From positions 50,532,329 to 50,596,328 of the forward strand of contig NC_089855.1 in assembly GCF_036373705.1 (NCBI RefSeq): a stretch of DNA of 64,000 nucleotides. Reading direction: 5' to 3'. Of the stretch, positions 53,148 through 64,000 are shown piece after piece. The position numbers were made by a program, and so were the translations under genes. The stretch's first letter is position 1. Every line of letters starts with the position of its first letter. Origin of the DNA: Amia ocellicauda (lineage: Eukaryota; Chordata; Actinopteri; Amiiformes; Amiidae). The notes under the pieces are model-generated. The model saw only the letters and a program-made list of their open reading frames with translations. It was not told the origin of the DNA and did not search any database.

Positions 53148-55054
53148 TGAGGATTAGCTCACGTGGTAGAGCGCTCGCTAAGCATTGTAGCGTTATGTTG
53201 GGTGTATTTGGATAAGAGCATTTGGGCTCTGAGCTGAAGCACTGATCTAAAGAAAACCTCTCCCCCCCAAAGTTATCAGATTCCCTTAGCTCATCAGCTT
53301 GGAAGTGGTTTGCATCAAAGTGACAGTTTTGGGGAGGATGGCACCAAGAAGAGGCCAAATAGTTTGGAATTCTGCTATGAGATGTCTGGAGAAAGGGGCC
53401 TGTAGGTGATAAAAACTCTTTGAAGTGGACGAGAGCCGAAATCCCGACATAGAGCTACGAACCCAGGCCAACTGGCATTTCCAAAAGATGGCATGGATTG
53501 ACATCAGTCATAAATCAAGCCCCCCTCCAATAGGACACTGGGGGCTGAAACCGAAATCCAATCTCAAAAACTCAAGAACCAATCACCTCTTGATCTGACA
53601 GACTATAAGGAACAGCGGACAGTCTTTCTCGCTCTCTCTCACCTGAACCAGTAACTCGCTGCCACAGCTCAACCTGTAGCTCTGTTGCCAGAACCGGAAC
53701 CAGAAACCAACTAAGTCTTTGCCGGCAACAGAAGAGTTAAACTGGGAGAAGGAGATTGAGCCGTACGAAGAATTCTTTTAAAGGACTTTATTAAATAAAG
53801 AACTTTACAGACTGCGCTGCCCGCCTGTGCCCACCTGATCAGTGGAGTTTTACAGCTGGACAATTGACTAAGTCGACTGTATACGAAAGTGTCAGTCATT
53901 TAAATAGCTATTTGAGTCTTAAGAAACTTGACCCTTGGAACAAACACGGCCCTGCTTTCCTCAAAGACTTTGTCTTCAAATAAGTACGGTGAGAGACCCT
54001 GCTTGCCAAGAAGATTTTGTGCACAACCTTGGAGCCTTCAAACCAGTGGAAAATCTGTTTGGAAACGACTCTACTTTCGCGAAACCCCAACTTCCAGGTG
54101 TATCGACTGAGTGGAAGTTCTTGGACAAAGCCGAACCGGACTGCCTTTGTTCCAAACCACACGGACCTCGTGCCGTGTGCTGTTATCTGAGCCCGAAGCC
54201 AGAGAGGCCTCTCTGCGACGAAGTTCAGATAAGTTTATCAGTTTGGAGTTCATGATTCATGACATTTGAGAAATCAATTAGAAATGTTAATCTGTGATTC
54301 ATAACTCTAGAATGTGTAATATCATTTAGTTTTCTTAAATATAAATGTGTGTTGCATTAAACTGTTTTGTTGATAATTTTAGAAATAAAATCTGTCAACG
54401 CCGAGAAATATCTTCTCATTCCTGTTTAACTGTTTAGTCTGAAATTGACACAAGTTAATAGACATTAGATTATTGGTGGCCCTGCCTATCCTTAATCATT
54501 GAATAATAATCAGTTAAGGGAAATTGTGGTAACAAGTAATGATAGGATCTTTCTCGGCACCTAAACGTGAATGAGACTGATATATATATAACGAGAAGTT
54601 TCCTGACATAAATACTAACCTGCGTAGTTATTTAATGTCTGACTAATAATACTAACGAGAGACTCACCTTCATCTTAGTAACCGGTATTGTAGTCAATGT
54701 GTTTATAACCTTTTTTGTTTAACGATTTGTGTTATCATATGTGATCCCATGGTCTTTGATTTGGTCACGGAAGTGATTTGTCTTCGATTTGTTGATCTAG
54801 AGTTAAATTGTAATTAGTTTTTCCCTTTTGTATAATTAGTGTAGTGCTACATTTAGTCTTTGTTTTGAATACATTTGACAATTTATATCTTTGGAATTGG
54901 TGTCTGCGTCCAATTATTACAGAAATTGAGTTCTACAAGATTCCAGGATTCGTGATAAGGTGATACTATAAATTCACTTCTTTAATTGAAATGTGTAAGT
55001 GTACCTTACGCTACAGCATGCGAGAGGCAGCGGGATCGATGCCCGCATTCTCCA
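53148..55054 (+). pseudogene. tRNA-Ala split by LTR, units 8/9
   Basis: 5' half 53148-53185 (loop edge reads CTAAGCAT), 3' half 55016-55054. Confidence 0.9.
53186..55015 (+). mobile_element. Solo LTR, units 8/9
   Basis: 1830 bp with TGTAGCGT / ACGCTACA ends. Confidence 0.62.
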
Positions 55055-56068
55055 AGGCCTCAGGCGCTCGTGCCCCGGTTTCGGGGGAGAGTCGCTCACT
55101 TTTCTTGCCGAAGACACAGGCGCAAGGCATTGCCTGTTTGCCGTAAGGTTATCAGACACAACGCGCCGGCGACGGCTGCAGCATTAGCACGCCGGCTGGC
55201 CCTTCCGAAGTTCCCCAAAAACGACCGAGATGCTGCTTCGACGTCGTAACCCCAGGAACGACCGCAAAGGCACTCCAACCCTCAATCTTCCGATCCGAAG
55301 TCAGACCGAAGAGACTGTATGATGTTTTAGATTAAAGATAGTATGCAGACCGAGCAAGTTAGATTTATCGAGCTAGCAAACAGCCATTGAGGCACCTGTT
55401 CGGGACGTACCCTGTAGAAATTCCTGTCAACGATAAAAGGATCAAACGGTGGAGAAAAAGCCCGCAGGATGTTTGTCAAAACTCTGTTTGTGGACTGAAT
55501 GGCTTTCCCAGATTGGCAGGGACTGTTTTTGGTATTGACTGAGGGACAGTTGTAAAAGACAACCTCTCACCGGACCTCTGGCATACACCAAAGAAAGCCA
55601 CCTCACCTCTCCCCCGGATCTCACAAAACACAATCCCCCCCGCCCCCAGGGAAGACAGACCGCAATCGGACTCGGGCTTGCACCTTTTGATTGGATGAAC
55701 GGCCGCAAACATTCTATGTCATTTTCTTTTAAAGCTTCACTCGTGCTTGTAAAAAACCGAGGTCTCACTGAAAGAATGCCCTGACGTGGTTGCTTCCAAG
55801 CTAGCTGGTTTACAAAGTTCCTTTTCGCTTTAACGATGATTTCCAAGAAGGGAAATAATCTATCTGTAATCTGTCAACACAGGCACCTTCTTCTCCGTTA
55901 AGCCACGCGGTCACCACCAGGAAGATGAACGCACCAGGCCGACCCGGAGTTTTCGCCAATTCGTCTCCAAGCCTCCCAAGAGGGAACATAAACAGGCCTT
56001 ATTCGCAGACACAGGCCCTCACGCAGGGAGACCACCGCTTCACCGCCACTGCCCCTGCCAAGGGCCCC

Positions 56069-56140
56069 AGGTCCCACCGGGACTTGAACTCGGATCGCTG
56101 GATTCAGAGTCCAGAGTGCTAACCATTACACCATGGAACC
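56069..56140 (-). tRNA. tRNA-Gln (CTG), unit 9
   Basis: 72 nt with one T-stem A-C mismatch; anticodon loop intact. Confidence 0.92.
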
Positions 56141-56274
56141 AAGCTCGCTGCCCACCTCTTGCACGTGACGAAGGTTTCTGCTCTACGCACACGTCTCATC
56201 TGTTGCACGGCCAAGTCCAGATTGAGCCAAGTTGCGCCCAGAGTGCTGCGTGTGGCGGGTCACTTCCGGAGCTG

Positions 56275-56346
56275 TCCCTGGTGGTCTAGTGGTCAGGATT
56301 CGGCGCTCTCACCGCCGCGGCCCGGGTTCGATTCCCGGCCAGGGAA
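56275..56346 (+). tRNA. tRNA-Glu (CTC), unit 9
   Basis: 72 nt. One acceptor-stem change turns a G-U into a G-C pair, so the fold is intact. Confidence 0.95.
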
Positions 56347-56669
56347 AGTGGATCTGTTGCTCTTCCCCTAGGACCTGTGTGGTGCATTTTCTCTCTCTCT
56401 ATCTGTGATTAAATCCTTACTTATATACATATGTCCATGAACGTTTCGGGAGCTCATGTAAATCACATCACACGACGGGCCGTCATCTTTTCGGTCACTT
56501 TGAAAGTTTTGCTCATGACAATCCTTTTCTATTGCGGCACGATGGCTGCCACCGAGGAAGGAAAGTCGTCCGCAGTTGGCTGCAAGCTTGCCTGAAGCGC
56601 AGGAAAGGACTTACTCGCGACGTGCCACTTAAAGAGTGAAGAAGTGGGGGTCGGCCTCACCGAGAGCCC

Positions 56670-58576
56670 TGAGGATTAGCTCACGTGCTAGAGCGCTCGC
56701 TTAGCATTGTAGCGTTATGTTGGGTGTATTTGGATAAGAGCATTTGGGCTCTGAGCTGAAGCACTGATCTAAAGAAAACCTCTCCCCCCCAAAGTTATCA
56801 GATTCCCTTAGCTCATCAGCTTGGAACTGGTTTGCATCAAAGTGACAGTTTTGGGGAGGATGGCACCAAGAAGAGGCCAAATAGTTTGGAATTCTGCTAT
56901 GAGATGTCTGGACAAAGGGGCCTGTAGGTGATAAAAACTCTTTGAAGTGGACGAGAGCCGAAATCCCGACATAGAGCTACGAACCCAGGCCAACCGGCAT
57001 TTCCAAAAGATGGCATGGATTGACATCAGTCATAAATCAAGCCCCCCTCCAATAGGACACTGGGGGCTGAAACCGAAATCCAATCTCAAAAACTCAAGAA
57101 CCAATCACCTCTTGATCTGACAGACTATAAGGAACAGCGGACAGTCTTTATCGCTCTCTCTCACCTGAACCAGTAACTCGCTGCCACAGCTCAACCTGTA
57201 GCTCTGTTGCCAGAACCGGAACCAGAAACCAACTAAGTCTTTGCCGGCAACAGAAGAGTTAAACTGGGAGAAGGAGATTGAGCCGTACGAAGAATTCTTT
57301 TAAAGGACTTTATTAAATAAAGAACTTTACAGACTGCGCTGCCCGCCTGTGCCCACCTGATCAGTGGAGTTTTACAGCTGGACAATTGACTAAGTCGACT
57401 GTATACGAAAGTGTCAGTCATTTAAATAGCTATTTGAGTCTTAAGAAACTTGACCCTTGGAACAAACACGGCCCTGCTTTCCTCAAAGACTTTGTCTTCA
57501 AATAAGTACGGTGAGAGACCCTGCTTGCCAAGAAGATTTTGTGCACAACCTTGGAGCCTTCAAACCAGTGGAAAATCTGTTTGGAAACGACTCTACTTTC
57601 GCGAAACCCCAACTTCCAGGTGTATCGACTGAGTGGAAGTTCTTGGACAAAGCCGAACCGGACTGCCTTTGTTCCAAACCACACGGACCTCGTGCCGTGT
57701 GCTGTTATCTGAGCCCGAAGCCAGAGAGGCCTCTCTGCGACGAAGTTCAGATAAGTTTAACAGTTTGGAGTTCATGATTCATGACATTTGAGAAATCAAT
57801 TAGAAATGTTAATCTGTGATTCATAACTCTAGAATGTGTAATATCATTTAGTTTTCTTAAATATAAATGTGTGTTGCATTAAACTGTTTTGTTGATAATT
57901 TTAGAAATAAAATCTGTCAACGCCGAGAAATATCTTCTCATTCCTGTTTAACTGTTTAGTCTGAAATTGACACAAGTTAATAGACATTAGATTATTGGTG
58001 GCCCTGCCTATCCTTAATCATTGAATAATAATCAGTTAAGGGAAATTGTGGTAACAAGTAATGATAGGATCTTTCTCGGCACCTAAACGTGAATGAGACT
58101 GATATATATATAACGAGAAGTTACCTGACATAAATACTAACCTGCGTAGTTATTTAATGTCTGACTAATAATACTAACGAGAGACTCACCTTCGTCTTAC
58201 TAACCGGTATTGTAGTCAATGTGTTTATAACCTTTTTTATTTAACGATTTGTGTTATCATATGTGATCCCATGGTCTTTGATTTGGTCACGGAAGTGATT
58301 TGTCTTCGATTTGTTGATCTAGAGTTGAATTGTAATTAGTTTTTCCCTTTTGTATAATTAGTGTAGTGCTACATTTAGTCTTTGTTTTGAATACATTTGA
58401 CAATTTATATCTTTGGAATTGGTGTCTGCGTCCAATTATTACAGAAATTGAGTTCTACAAGATTCCAGGATTCGTGATAAGGTGATACTATAAATTCACT
58501 TCTTTAATTGAAATGTATAAGTGTACCTTACGCTACAGCATGCGAGAGGCAGCGGGATCGATGCCCGCATTCTCCA
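56670..58576 (+). pseudogene. tRNA-Ala split by LTR, units 9/10
   Basis: 5' half 56670-56707 (D-loop change, GTGCTAGAG), 3' half 58538-58576. Confidence 0.9.
56708..58537 (+). mobile_element. Solo LTR, units 9/10
   Basis: 1830 bp with TGTAGCGT / ACGCTACA ends. Confidence 0.62.
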
Positions 58577-59590
58577 AGGCCTCAGGCGCTCGTGCCCCGG
58601 TTTCGGGGGAGAGTCGCTCACTTTTCTTGCCGCAGACACAGGCGCAAGGCATTGCCTGTTTGCCGTAAGGTTATCAGACACAACGCGCTGGCGACGGCTG
58701 CAGCATTAGCACGCCGGCTGGCCCTTCCGAAGTTCCCCAAAAACGACCGAGATGCCGCTTCGACGTCGTAACCCCAGGAACGACCGCAAAGGCACTCCAA
58801 CCCTCAATCTTCCGATCCGAAGTCAGACCGAAGAGACTGTATGATGTTTTAGATTAAAGATAGTATGCAGACCGAGCAAGTTAGATTTATCGAGCTAGCA
58901 AACAGCCATTGAGGCACCTGTTCGGGACGTACCCTGTAGAAATTCCTGTCAACGATAAAAGGATCAAACGGTGGAGAAAAAGCCCGCAGGATGTTTGTCA
59001 AAACTCTGTTTGTGGACTGAATGGCTTTCCCAGATTGGCAGGGACTGTTTTTGGTATTGACTGAGGGACAGTTGTAAAAGACAACCTCTCACCGGACCTC
59101 TGGCATACACCAAAGAAAGCCACCCCACCTCTCCCCCGGATCTCACAAAACACAATCCCCCCCGCCCCCAGGGAAGACAGACCGCAATCGGACTCGGGCT
59201 TGCACCTTTTGATTGGATGAACGGCCGCAAACATTCTATGTCATTTTCTTTTAAAGCTTCACTCGTGCTTGTAAAAAACCGAGGTCTCACTGAAAGAATG
59301 CCCTGACGTGGTTGCTTCCAAGCTAGCTGGTTTACAAAGTTCCTTTTCGCTTTAACGACGATTTCCAAGAAGGGAAATAATCTATCTGTAATCTGTCAAC
59401 ACAGGCACCTTCTTCTCCGTTAAGCCACGCGGTCACCACCAGGAAGATGAACGCACCAGGCCGACCCGGAGTTTTCACCAATTCGTCTCCAAGCCTCCCA
59501 AGAGGGAACATAAACAGGCCTTATTCGCAGACACAGGCCCTCAGGCAGGGAGACCACCGGGTCACCGCTGCTGCCCCTGCCAAGGGCCCC

Positions 59591-59662
59591 AGGTCCCACC
59601 GAGACTTGAACTCGGATCGCTGGATTCAGAGTCCAGAGTGCTAACCATTACACCATGGAACC
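59591..59662 (-). tRNA. tRNA-Gln (CTG), unit 10
   Basis: 72 nt consensus copy. Confidence 0.95.
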
Positions 59663-59797
59663 ATGCCCGCTGCCCACCTCTTGCCCGTGATGAAGGTTTC
59701 TGCTCTACGCACACGTCTCGCTCTGTCGCACGGCCAAGTCCAGAGTGAGCCAAGTTGCGCCCTTAGTGCTGCGTGTGGCGGGTCACTTCCGGAGCCG

Positions 59798-59869
59798 TCC
59801 CTGGTGGTCTAGTGGTCAGGATTCGGCGCTCTCACCGCTGCGGCCCGGGTTCGATTCCTGGTCAGGGAA
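59798..59869 (+). tRNA. tRNA-Glu (CTC), unit 10
   Basis: 72 nt; two stem changes, each leaving a G-U pair. Confidence 0.93.
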
Positions 59870-60192
59870 AGTGGATCTGTTGCTCTTCCCCTAGGACCTG
59901 TGTGGTGCATTTTCTCTCTCTCTATCTGTGATTAAATCCTTACTTATATACATATGTCCATGAACGTTTCTGGAGCTCATGTAAATCACATCACACGACA
60001 GGCGGTGTTCTTTTCGGTCACTTTGAAAGTTTTGCTCATGACAATCCTTTTCTATTGCGGCACGATGGCTGCCACCGAGGAAGGAAAGTCGTCCGCAGTT
60101 GGCTGCAAGCTTGCCTGAAGCGCAGGAAAGGACTTACTCGCGACGTGCCACTTAAAGACTGAAGAAGTGGGGGTCGGCCTCACCGAGAGCCC

Positions 60193-62099
60193 TGAGGATT
60201 AGCTCACGTGGTAGTGTGCTCGCTTAGCATTGTAGCGTTATGTTGGGTGTATTTGGATAAGAGCATTTGGGCTCTGAGCTGAAGCACTGATCTAAAGAAA
60301 ACCTCTCCCCCCGAAAGTTATCAGATTCCCTTAGCTCATCAGCTTGGAACTGGTTTGCATCAAAGTGACAGTTTTGGGGAGGATGGCACCAAGAAGAGGC
60401 CAAATAGTTTGGAATTCTGCTATGAGATGTCTGGAGAAAGGGGCCTGTAGGTGATAAAAACTCTTTGAAGTGGACGAGAGCCGAAATCCCGACATAGAGC
60501 TACGAACCCAGGCCAACCGGCATTTCCAAAACATGGCATGGATTGACATCAGTCATAAATCAAGCCCCCCTCCAATAGGACACTGGGGGCTGAAACCGAA
60601 ATCCAATCTCAAAAACTCAAGAACCAATCACCTCTTGATCTGACAGACTATAAGGAACAGCGGACAGTCTTTCTCGCTCTCTCTCACCTGAACCAGTAAC
60701 TCGCTGCCACAGCTCAACCTGTAGCTCTGTTGCCAGAACCGGAACCAGAAACCAACTAAGTCTTTGCCGGCAACAGAAGAGTTAAACTGGGAGAAGGAGA
60801 TTGAGTCGTACGAAGAATTCTTTTAAAGGACTTTATTAAATAAAGAACTGTACAGACTGCGCTGCCCGCCTGTGCCCACCTGATCAGTGGAGTTTTACAG
60901 CTGGACAATTGACTAAGTCGACTGTATACGAAAGTGTCAGTCATTTAAATAGCTATTTGAGTCTTAAGAAACTTGACCCTTGGAACAAACACGGCCCTGC
61001 TTTCCTCAAAGACTTTGTCTCCAAATAAGTACGGTGAGAGACCCTGTTTGCCAAGAAGATTTTGTGCACAACCTTGGAGCCTTCAAACCAGTGTAAAATC
61101 TGTTTGGAAATGACTCTACTTTCGCGAAACCCCAACTTCCAGGTGTATCGACTGAGTGGAAGTTCTTGGACAAAGCCGAACCGGACTGCCTTTGTTCCAA
61201 ACCACACGGACCTCGTGCCGTGTGCTGTTATCTGAGCCCGAAGCCAGAGAGGCCTCTCTGCGACGAAGTTCAGATAAGTTTAACAGTTTGGAGTTCATGA
61301 TTCATGACATTTGAGAAATCAATTAGAAATGTTAATCTGTGATTCATAACTCTAGAATGTGTAATATCATTTAGTTTTCTTAAATATAAATGTGTGTTGC
61401 ATTAAACTGTTTTGTTGATAATTTTAGAAATAAAATCTGTCAACGCCGAGAAATATCTTCTCATTCCTGTTTAACTGTTTAGTCTGAAATTGACACAAGT
61501 TAATAGACATTAGATTATTGGTGGCCCTGCCAATCCTTAATCATTGAATAATAATCAGTTAAGGGAAATTGTGGTAACAAGTAATGATAGGATCTTTCTC
61601 GGCACCTAAACGTGAATGAGACTGATATATATGTAACGAGAAGTTACCTGACATAAATACTAACCTGCGTAGTTATTTAATGTCTGACTAATAATACTAA
61701 CGAGAGACTCACCTTCGTCTTACTAACCGGTATTGTAGTCAATGTGTTTATAACCTTTTTTGTTTAACGATTTGTGTTATCATATGTGATCCCATGGTCT
61801 TTGATTTGGTCACGGAAGTGATTTGTCTTCGATTTGTTGATCTAGAGTTGAATTGTAATTAGTTTTTCCATTTTGTATTATTAGTGTAGTGCTACATTTA
61901 GTCTTTGTTTTGAATACATTTGACAATTTATATCTTTGGAATTGGTGTCTGCGTCCAATTATTACAGAAATTGAGTTCTACAAGATTCCAGGATTCGTGA
62001 TAAGGTGATACTATAAATTCACTTCTTTAATTGAAATGTATAAGTGTACCTTACGCTACAGCATGCGAGAGGCAGCGGGATCGATGCCCGCATTCTCCA
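60193..62099 (+). pseudogene. tRNA-Ala split by LTR, units 10/11
   Basis: 5' half 60193-60230 (GTAGTGTGCTCGC, more decayed than the others), 3' half 62061-62099. Confidence 0.88.
60231..62060 (+). mobile_element. Solo LTR, units 10/11
   Basis: 1830 bp with TGTAGCGT / ACGCTACA ends; the TA-rich stretch matches the unit 2/3 variant. Confidence 0.62.
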
Positions 62100-63106
62100 A
62101 GGCCTCAGGCGCTCGTGCCCCGGTTTCGGGGGAGAGTCGCTCACTTTTCTTGCCGCAGACACAGGCGCAAGGCATTGCCTGTTTGCCGTAAGGTTATCAG
62201 ACACAACGCGCCGGCGACGGCTGCAGCATTAGCACGCCGGCTGGCCCTTCCGAAGTTCCCCAAAAACGACCGAGATGCCGCTTCGACGTCGTAACCCCAG
62301 GAACGACCGCAATGGCACTCCAACCCTCAATCTTCCGATCCGAAGTCAGACCGAAGAGACTGTATGATGTTTTAGATTAAAGATAGTATGCAGACCGAGC
62401 AAGTTAGATTTATCGAGCTAGCAAACAGCCATTGAGGCACCTGTTCGGGACGTACCCTGTAGAAATTCCTGTCAACGATAAAAGGATCAAACGGTGGAGA
62501 AAAAGCCCGCAGGATGTTTGTCAAAACTCTGTTTGTGGACTGAATGGCTTTCCCAGATTGGCAGGGACTGTTTTTGGTATTGACTGAGGGACAGTTGTAA
62601 AAGACAACCTCTCACCGGACCTCTGGCATACACCAAAGAAAGCCACCTCACCTCTCCCCCGGATCTCACAAAACACAATCCCCCCCGCCCCCAGGGAAGA
62701 CAGACCGCAATCGGACTCGGGCTTGCACCTTTTGATTGGATGAACGGCCGCAAACATTCTATGTCATTTTCTTTTAAAGCTTCACTCGTGCTTGTAAAAA
62801 ACCGAGGTCTCACTGAAAGAATGCCCTGACGTGGTTGCTTCCAAGCTAGCTGGTTTACAAAGTTCCTTTAACAATGATTTCCAAGAAGGGAAATAATCTA
62901 TCTGTAATCTGTCAACACAGGCACCTTCTTCTCCGTTAAGCCACGCGGTCACCACCAGGAAGGTGAACGCACCAGGCCGACCCGGAGTTTTCACCAATTC
63001 GTCTCCAAGCCTCCCAAGAGGGAACATAAACAGGCCTTATTCGCAGACACAGGCCCTCACGCAGGGAGTCCACCGCTTCACCGCCACTGCCCCTGCCAAG
63101 GGCCCA

Positions 63107-63178
63107 AGGTCCCACCGAGAATTGAACTCGGATCGCTGGATTCAGAGTCCAGAGTGCTAACCATTACACCATGGAACC
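63107..63178 (-). tRNA. tRNA-Gln (CTG), unit 11
   Basis: 72 nt; a T-loop change gives TTCAATT; stems intact. Confidence 0.94.
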
Positions 63179-63313
63179 AAGCCCGCTACCCACCTCTTGC
63201 CCGTGACGAAGGTTTCTGCTCTACGCACACGTCTCGCTCTGTCGCACGGCCAAGTCCAGAGTGAGCCAAGTTGCGCCCAGAGTGCTGCGTGTGACGCGTC
63301 ACTTCCGGAGCCG

Positions 63314-63385
63314 TCCCTGGTGGTCTAGTGGTCAGGATTCGGCGCTCTCACCGCCGCGGCCCGGGTTCGATTCCCGGTCAGGGAA
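63314..63385 (+). tRNA. tRNA-Glu (CTC), unit 11
   Basis: 72 nt consensus copy with intact stems. Confidence 0.96.
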
Positions 63386-63708
63386 AGTGGATCTGTTGCT
63401 CTTCCCCTAGGACCTGTGTGGTGCATTTTCTCTCTCTCTATCTGTGATTAAATCCTTACTCATATACATATGTCCATGAACGTTTCTGGTGCTCATGTAA
63501 ATCACATCACACGACGGGCCGTGATCTTTTCGGTCACTTTGAAAGTTTTGCTCATGACAATCCTTTTCTATTGCGGCACGATGGCTGCCACCGAGGAAGG
63601 AAAGTCGTCCGCAGTTGGCTGCAAGCTTGCCTGAAGCGCAGGAAAGGACTTACTCGCGACGTGCCACTTAAAGACTGAAGAAGTGGGGGTCGGCCTCACC
63701 GAGAGCCC

Positions 63709-63746
63709 TGAGGATTAGCTCACGTGGTAGAGCGCTCGCTTAGCAT
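63709..63746 (+). pseudogene. tRNA-Ala 5' half, unit 11
   Basis: 38 nt ending TTAGCAT at the LTR; its 3' half lies beyond the window. Confidence 0.88.
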
Positions 63747-64000
63747 TGTAGCGTTATGTTGGGTGTATTTGGATAAGAGCATTTGGGCTCTGAGCTGAAG
63801 CACTGATCTAAAGAAAACCTCTCCCCCCCAAAGTTATCAGATTCCCTTAGCTCATCAGCTTGGAACTGGTTTGCATCAAAGTGACAGTTTTGGGGAGGAT
63901 GGCACCAAGAAGAGGCCAAATAGTTTGGAATTCTGCTATGAGATGTCTGGAGAAAGGGGCCTGTAGGTGATAAAAACTCTTTGAAGTGGACGAGAGCCGA
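63747..64000 (+). mobile_element. Solo LTR, unit 11 (cut by window end)
   Basis: Left 254 bp of the LTR, beginning TGTAGCGT. Confidence 0.6.

Larger units (their letters stand above)
51606..54299. repeat. Array unit 8 (2694 bp, shortened)
   Basis: About 830 bp shorter than normal. The long spacer between the tRNA-Ala 3' half and tRNA-Gln is mostly missing (junction near 52519), bringing them within 184 bp. All tRNA parts remain. Confidence 0.93.
54300..57821. repeat. Array unit 9 (3522 bp)
   Basis: Full unit with the standard gene order. Confidence 0.95.
57822..61344. repeat. Array unit 10 (3523 bp)
   Basis: Full unit with the standard gene order. Confidence 0.95.
1..64000. repeat. Tandem array of ~3.52 kb tRNA-gene units
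   Basis: The same sequence, recognisable by CATAACTCTAGAATG at its arbitrary start, recurs at 1, 3526, 19537, 23070, 26593, 30117, 51606, 54300, 57822 and 61345, giving periods of 3522-3533 bp where units are full length. Within a unit the order is 3' half of tRNA-Ala, about 1 kb spacer, tRNA-Gln (minus), 135 bp spacer, tRNA-Glu (plus), about 320 bp spacer, 5' half of tRNA-Ala, then LTR sequence running into the next unit. Units look about 97-99% identical by eye, so the array is young or homogenised. All units face the same way. The array continues past both window ends. Confidence 0.97.
61345..64000. repeat. Array unit 11, cut by window end
   Basis: 2656 bp of a standard unit, so the array continues to the right. 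Confidence 0.95.

Noticed and set aside
1-64000. CRISPR-like or rDNA array
   Set aside because: Repeat units are 3.5 kb with tRNA genes and no rRNA sequence; no short regularly spaced repeats.

Overview
The window is vertebrate nuclear DNA: a tandem array of about eleven copies of a roughly 3.52 kb unit. Each unit carries tRNA genes of vertebrate type: tRNA-Gln (CTG) on the minus strand, tRNA-Glu (CTC) on the plus strand, and a tRNA-Ala (AGC) split in the anticodon loop by a 1.83 kb sequence with the structure of a solo LTR. No host protein-coding gene is visible. The short open frames that recur in every unit follow from array homogenisation. Amplified tRNA clusters of this kind are known from fishes and amphibians, and large virus-like elements of the kind found here are common in fishes, amphibians and reptiles. 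The species cannot be named from this sequence.

Layout: unit 1 covers 1-3525. Unit 2 (3526-19536) is interrupted by a Polinton/Maverick (adintovirus-like) element, copy 1, at 5606-18088. Units 3, 4 and 5 run to 30116. Unit 6 begins at 30117 and holds Polinton copy 2 at 31484-47179. Units 7 to 10 run from about 48204 to 61344, and unit 11 is cut by the window end. Units 6, 7 and 8 are shorter than the rest.

Both Polintons sit at exactly the same unit position, 33 bp downstream of the tRNA-Glu gene. They have the same orientation, the same 6 bp target duplication (CCTGTG) and nearly identical 181 bp inverted terminal repeats. This points to one insertion that was copied with the array rather than two landings. 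Both are fossils and look broken. Copy 1 (12.5 kb) is about 3.2 kb shorter than copy 2 (15.7 kb) and lacks much of the replication and packaging block. Copy 2 has all recognisable parts, with about one visible break.

The plus-strand arm of the Polinton carries two unrecognised proteins, a candidate myristoylated Bcl-2-like protein, an integrase with a chromodomain, minor and major capsid proteins, and an adenain-like protease. The minus-strand arm, meeting it at a shared poly(A) region, carries a conserved unrecognised protein, a small basic virion-type protein, a packaging ATPase, a protein-primed type B DNA polymerase, a small overlapping frame, and a gene spread over at least six exons next to the right terminal repeat.

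Most notable observations: a tRNA-Ala gene split by an LTR in every unit of an array that otherwise keeps its tRNA genes; two co-amplified Polintons at one tRNA-Glu flank; the multi-exon gene whose internal exons are all multiples of three; and the Bcl-2-like protein.
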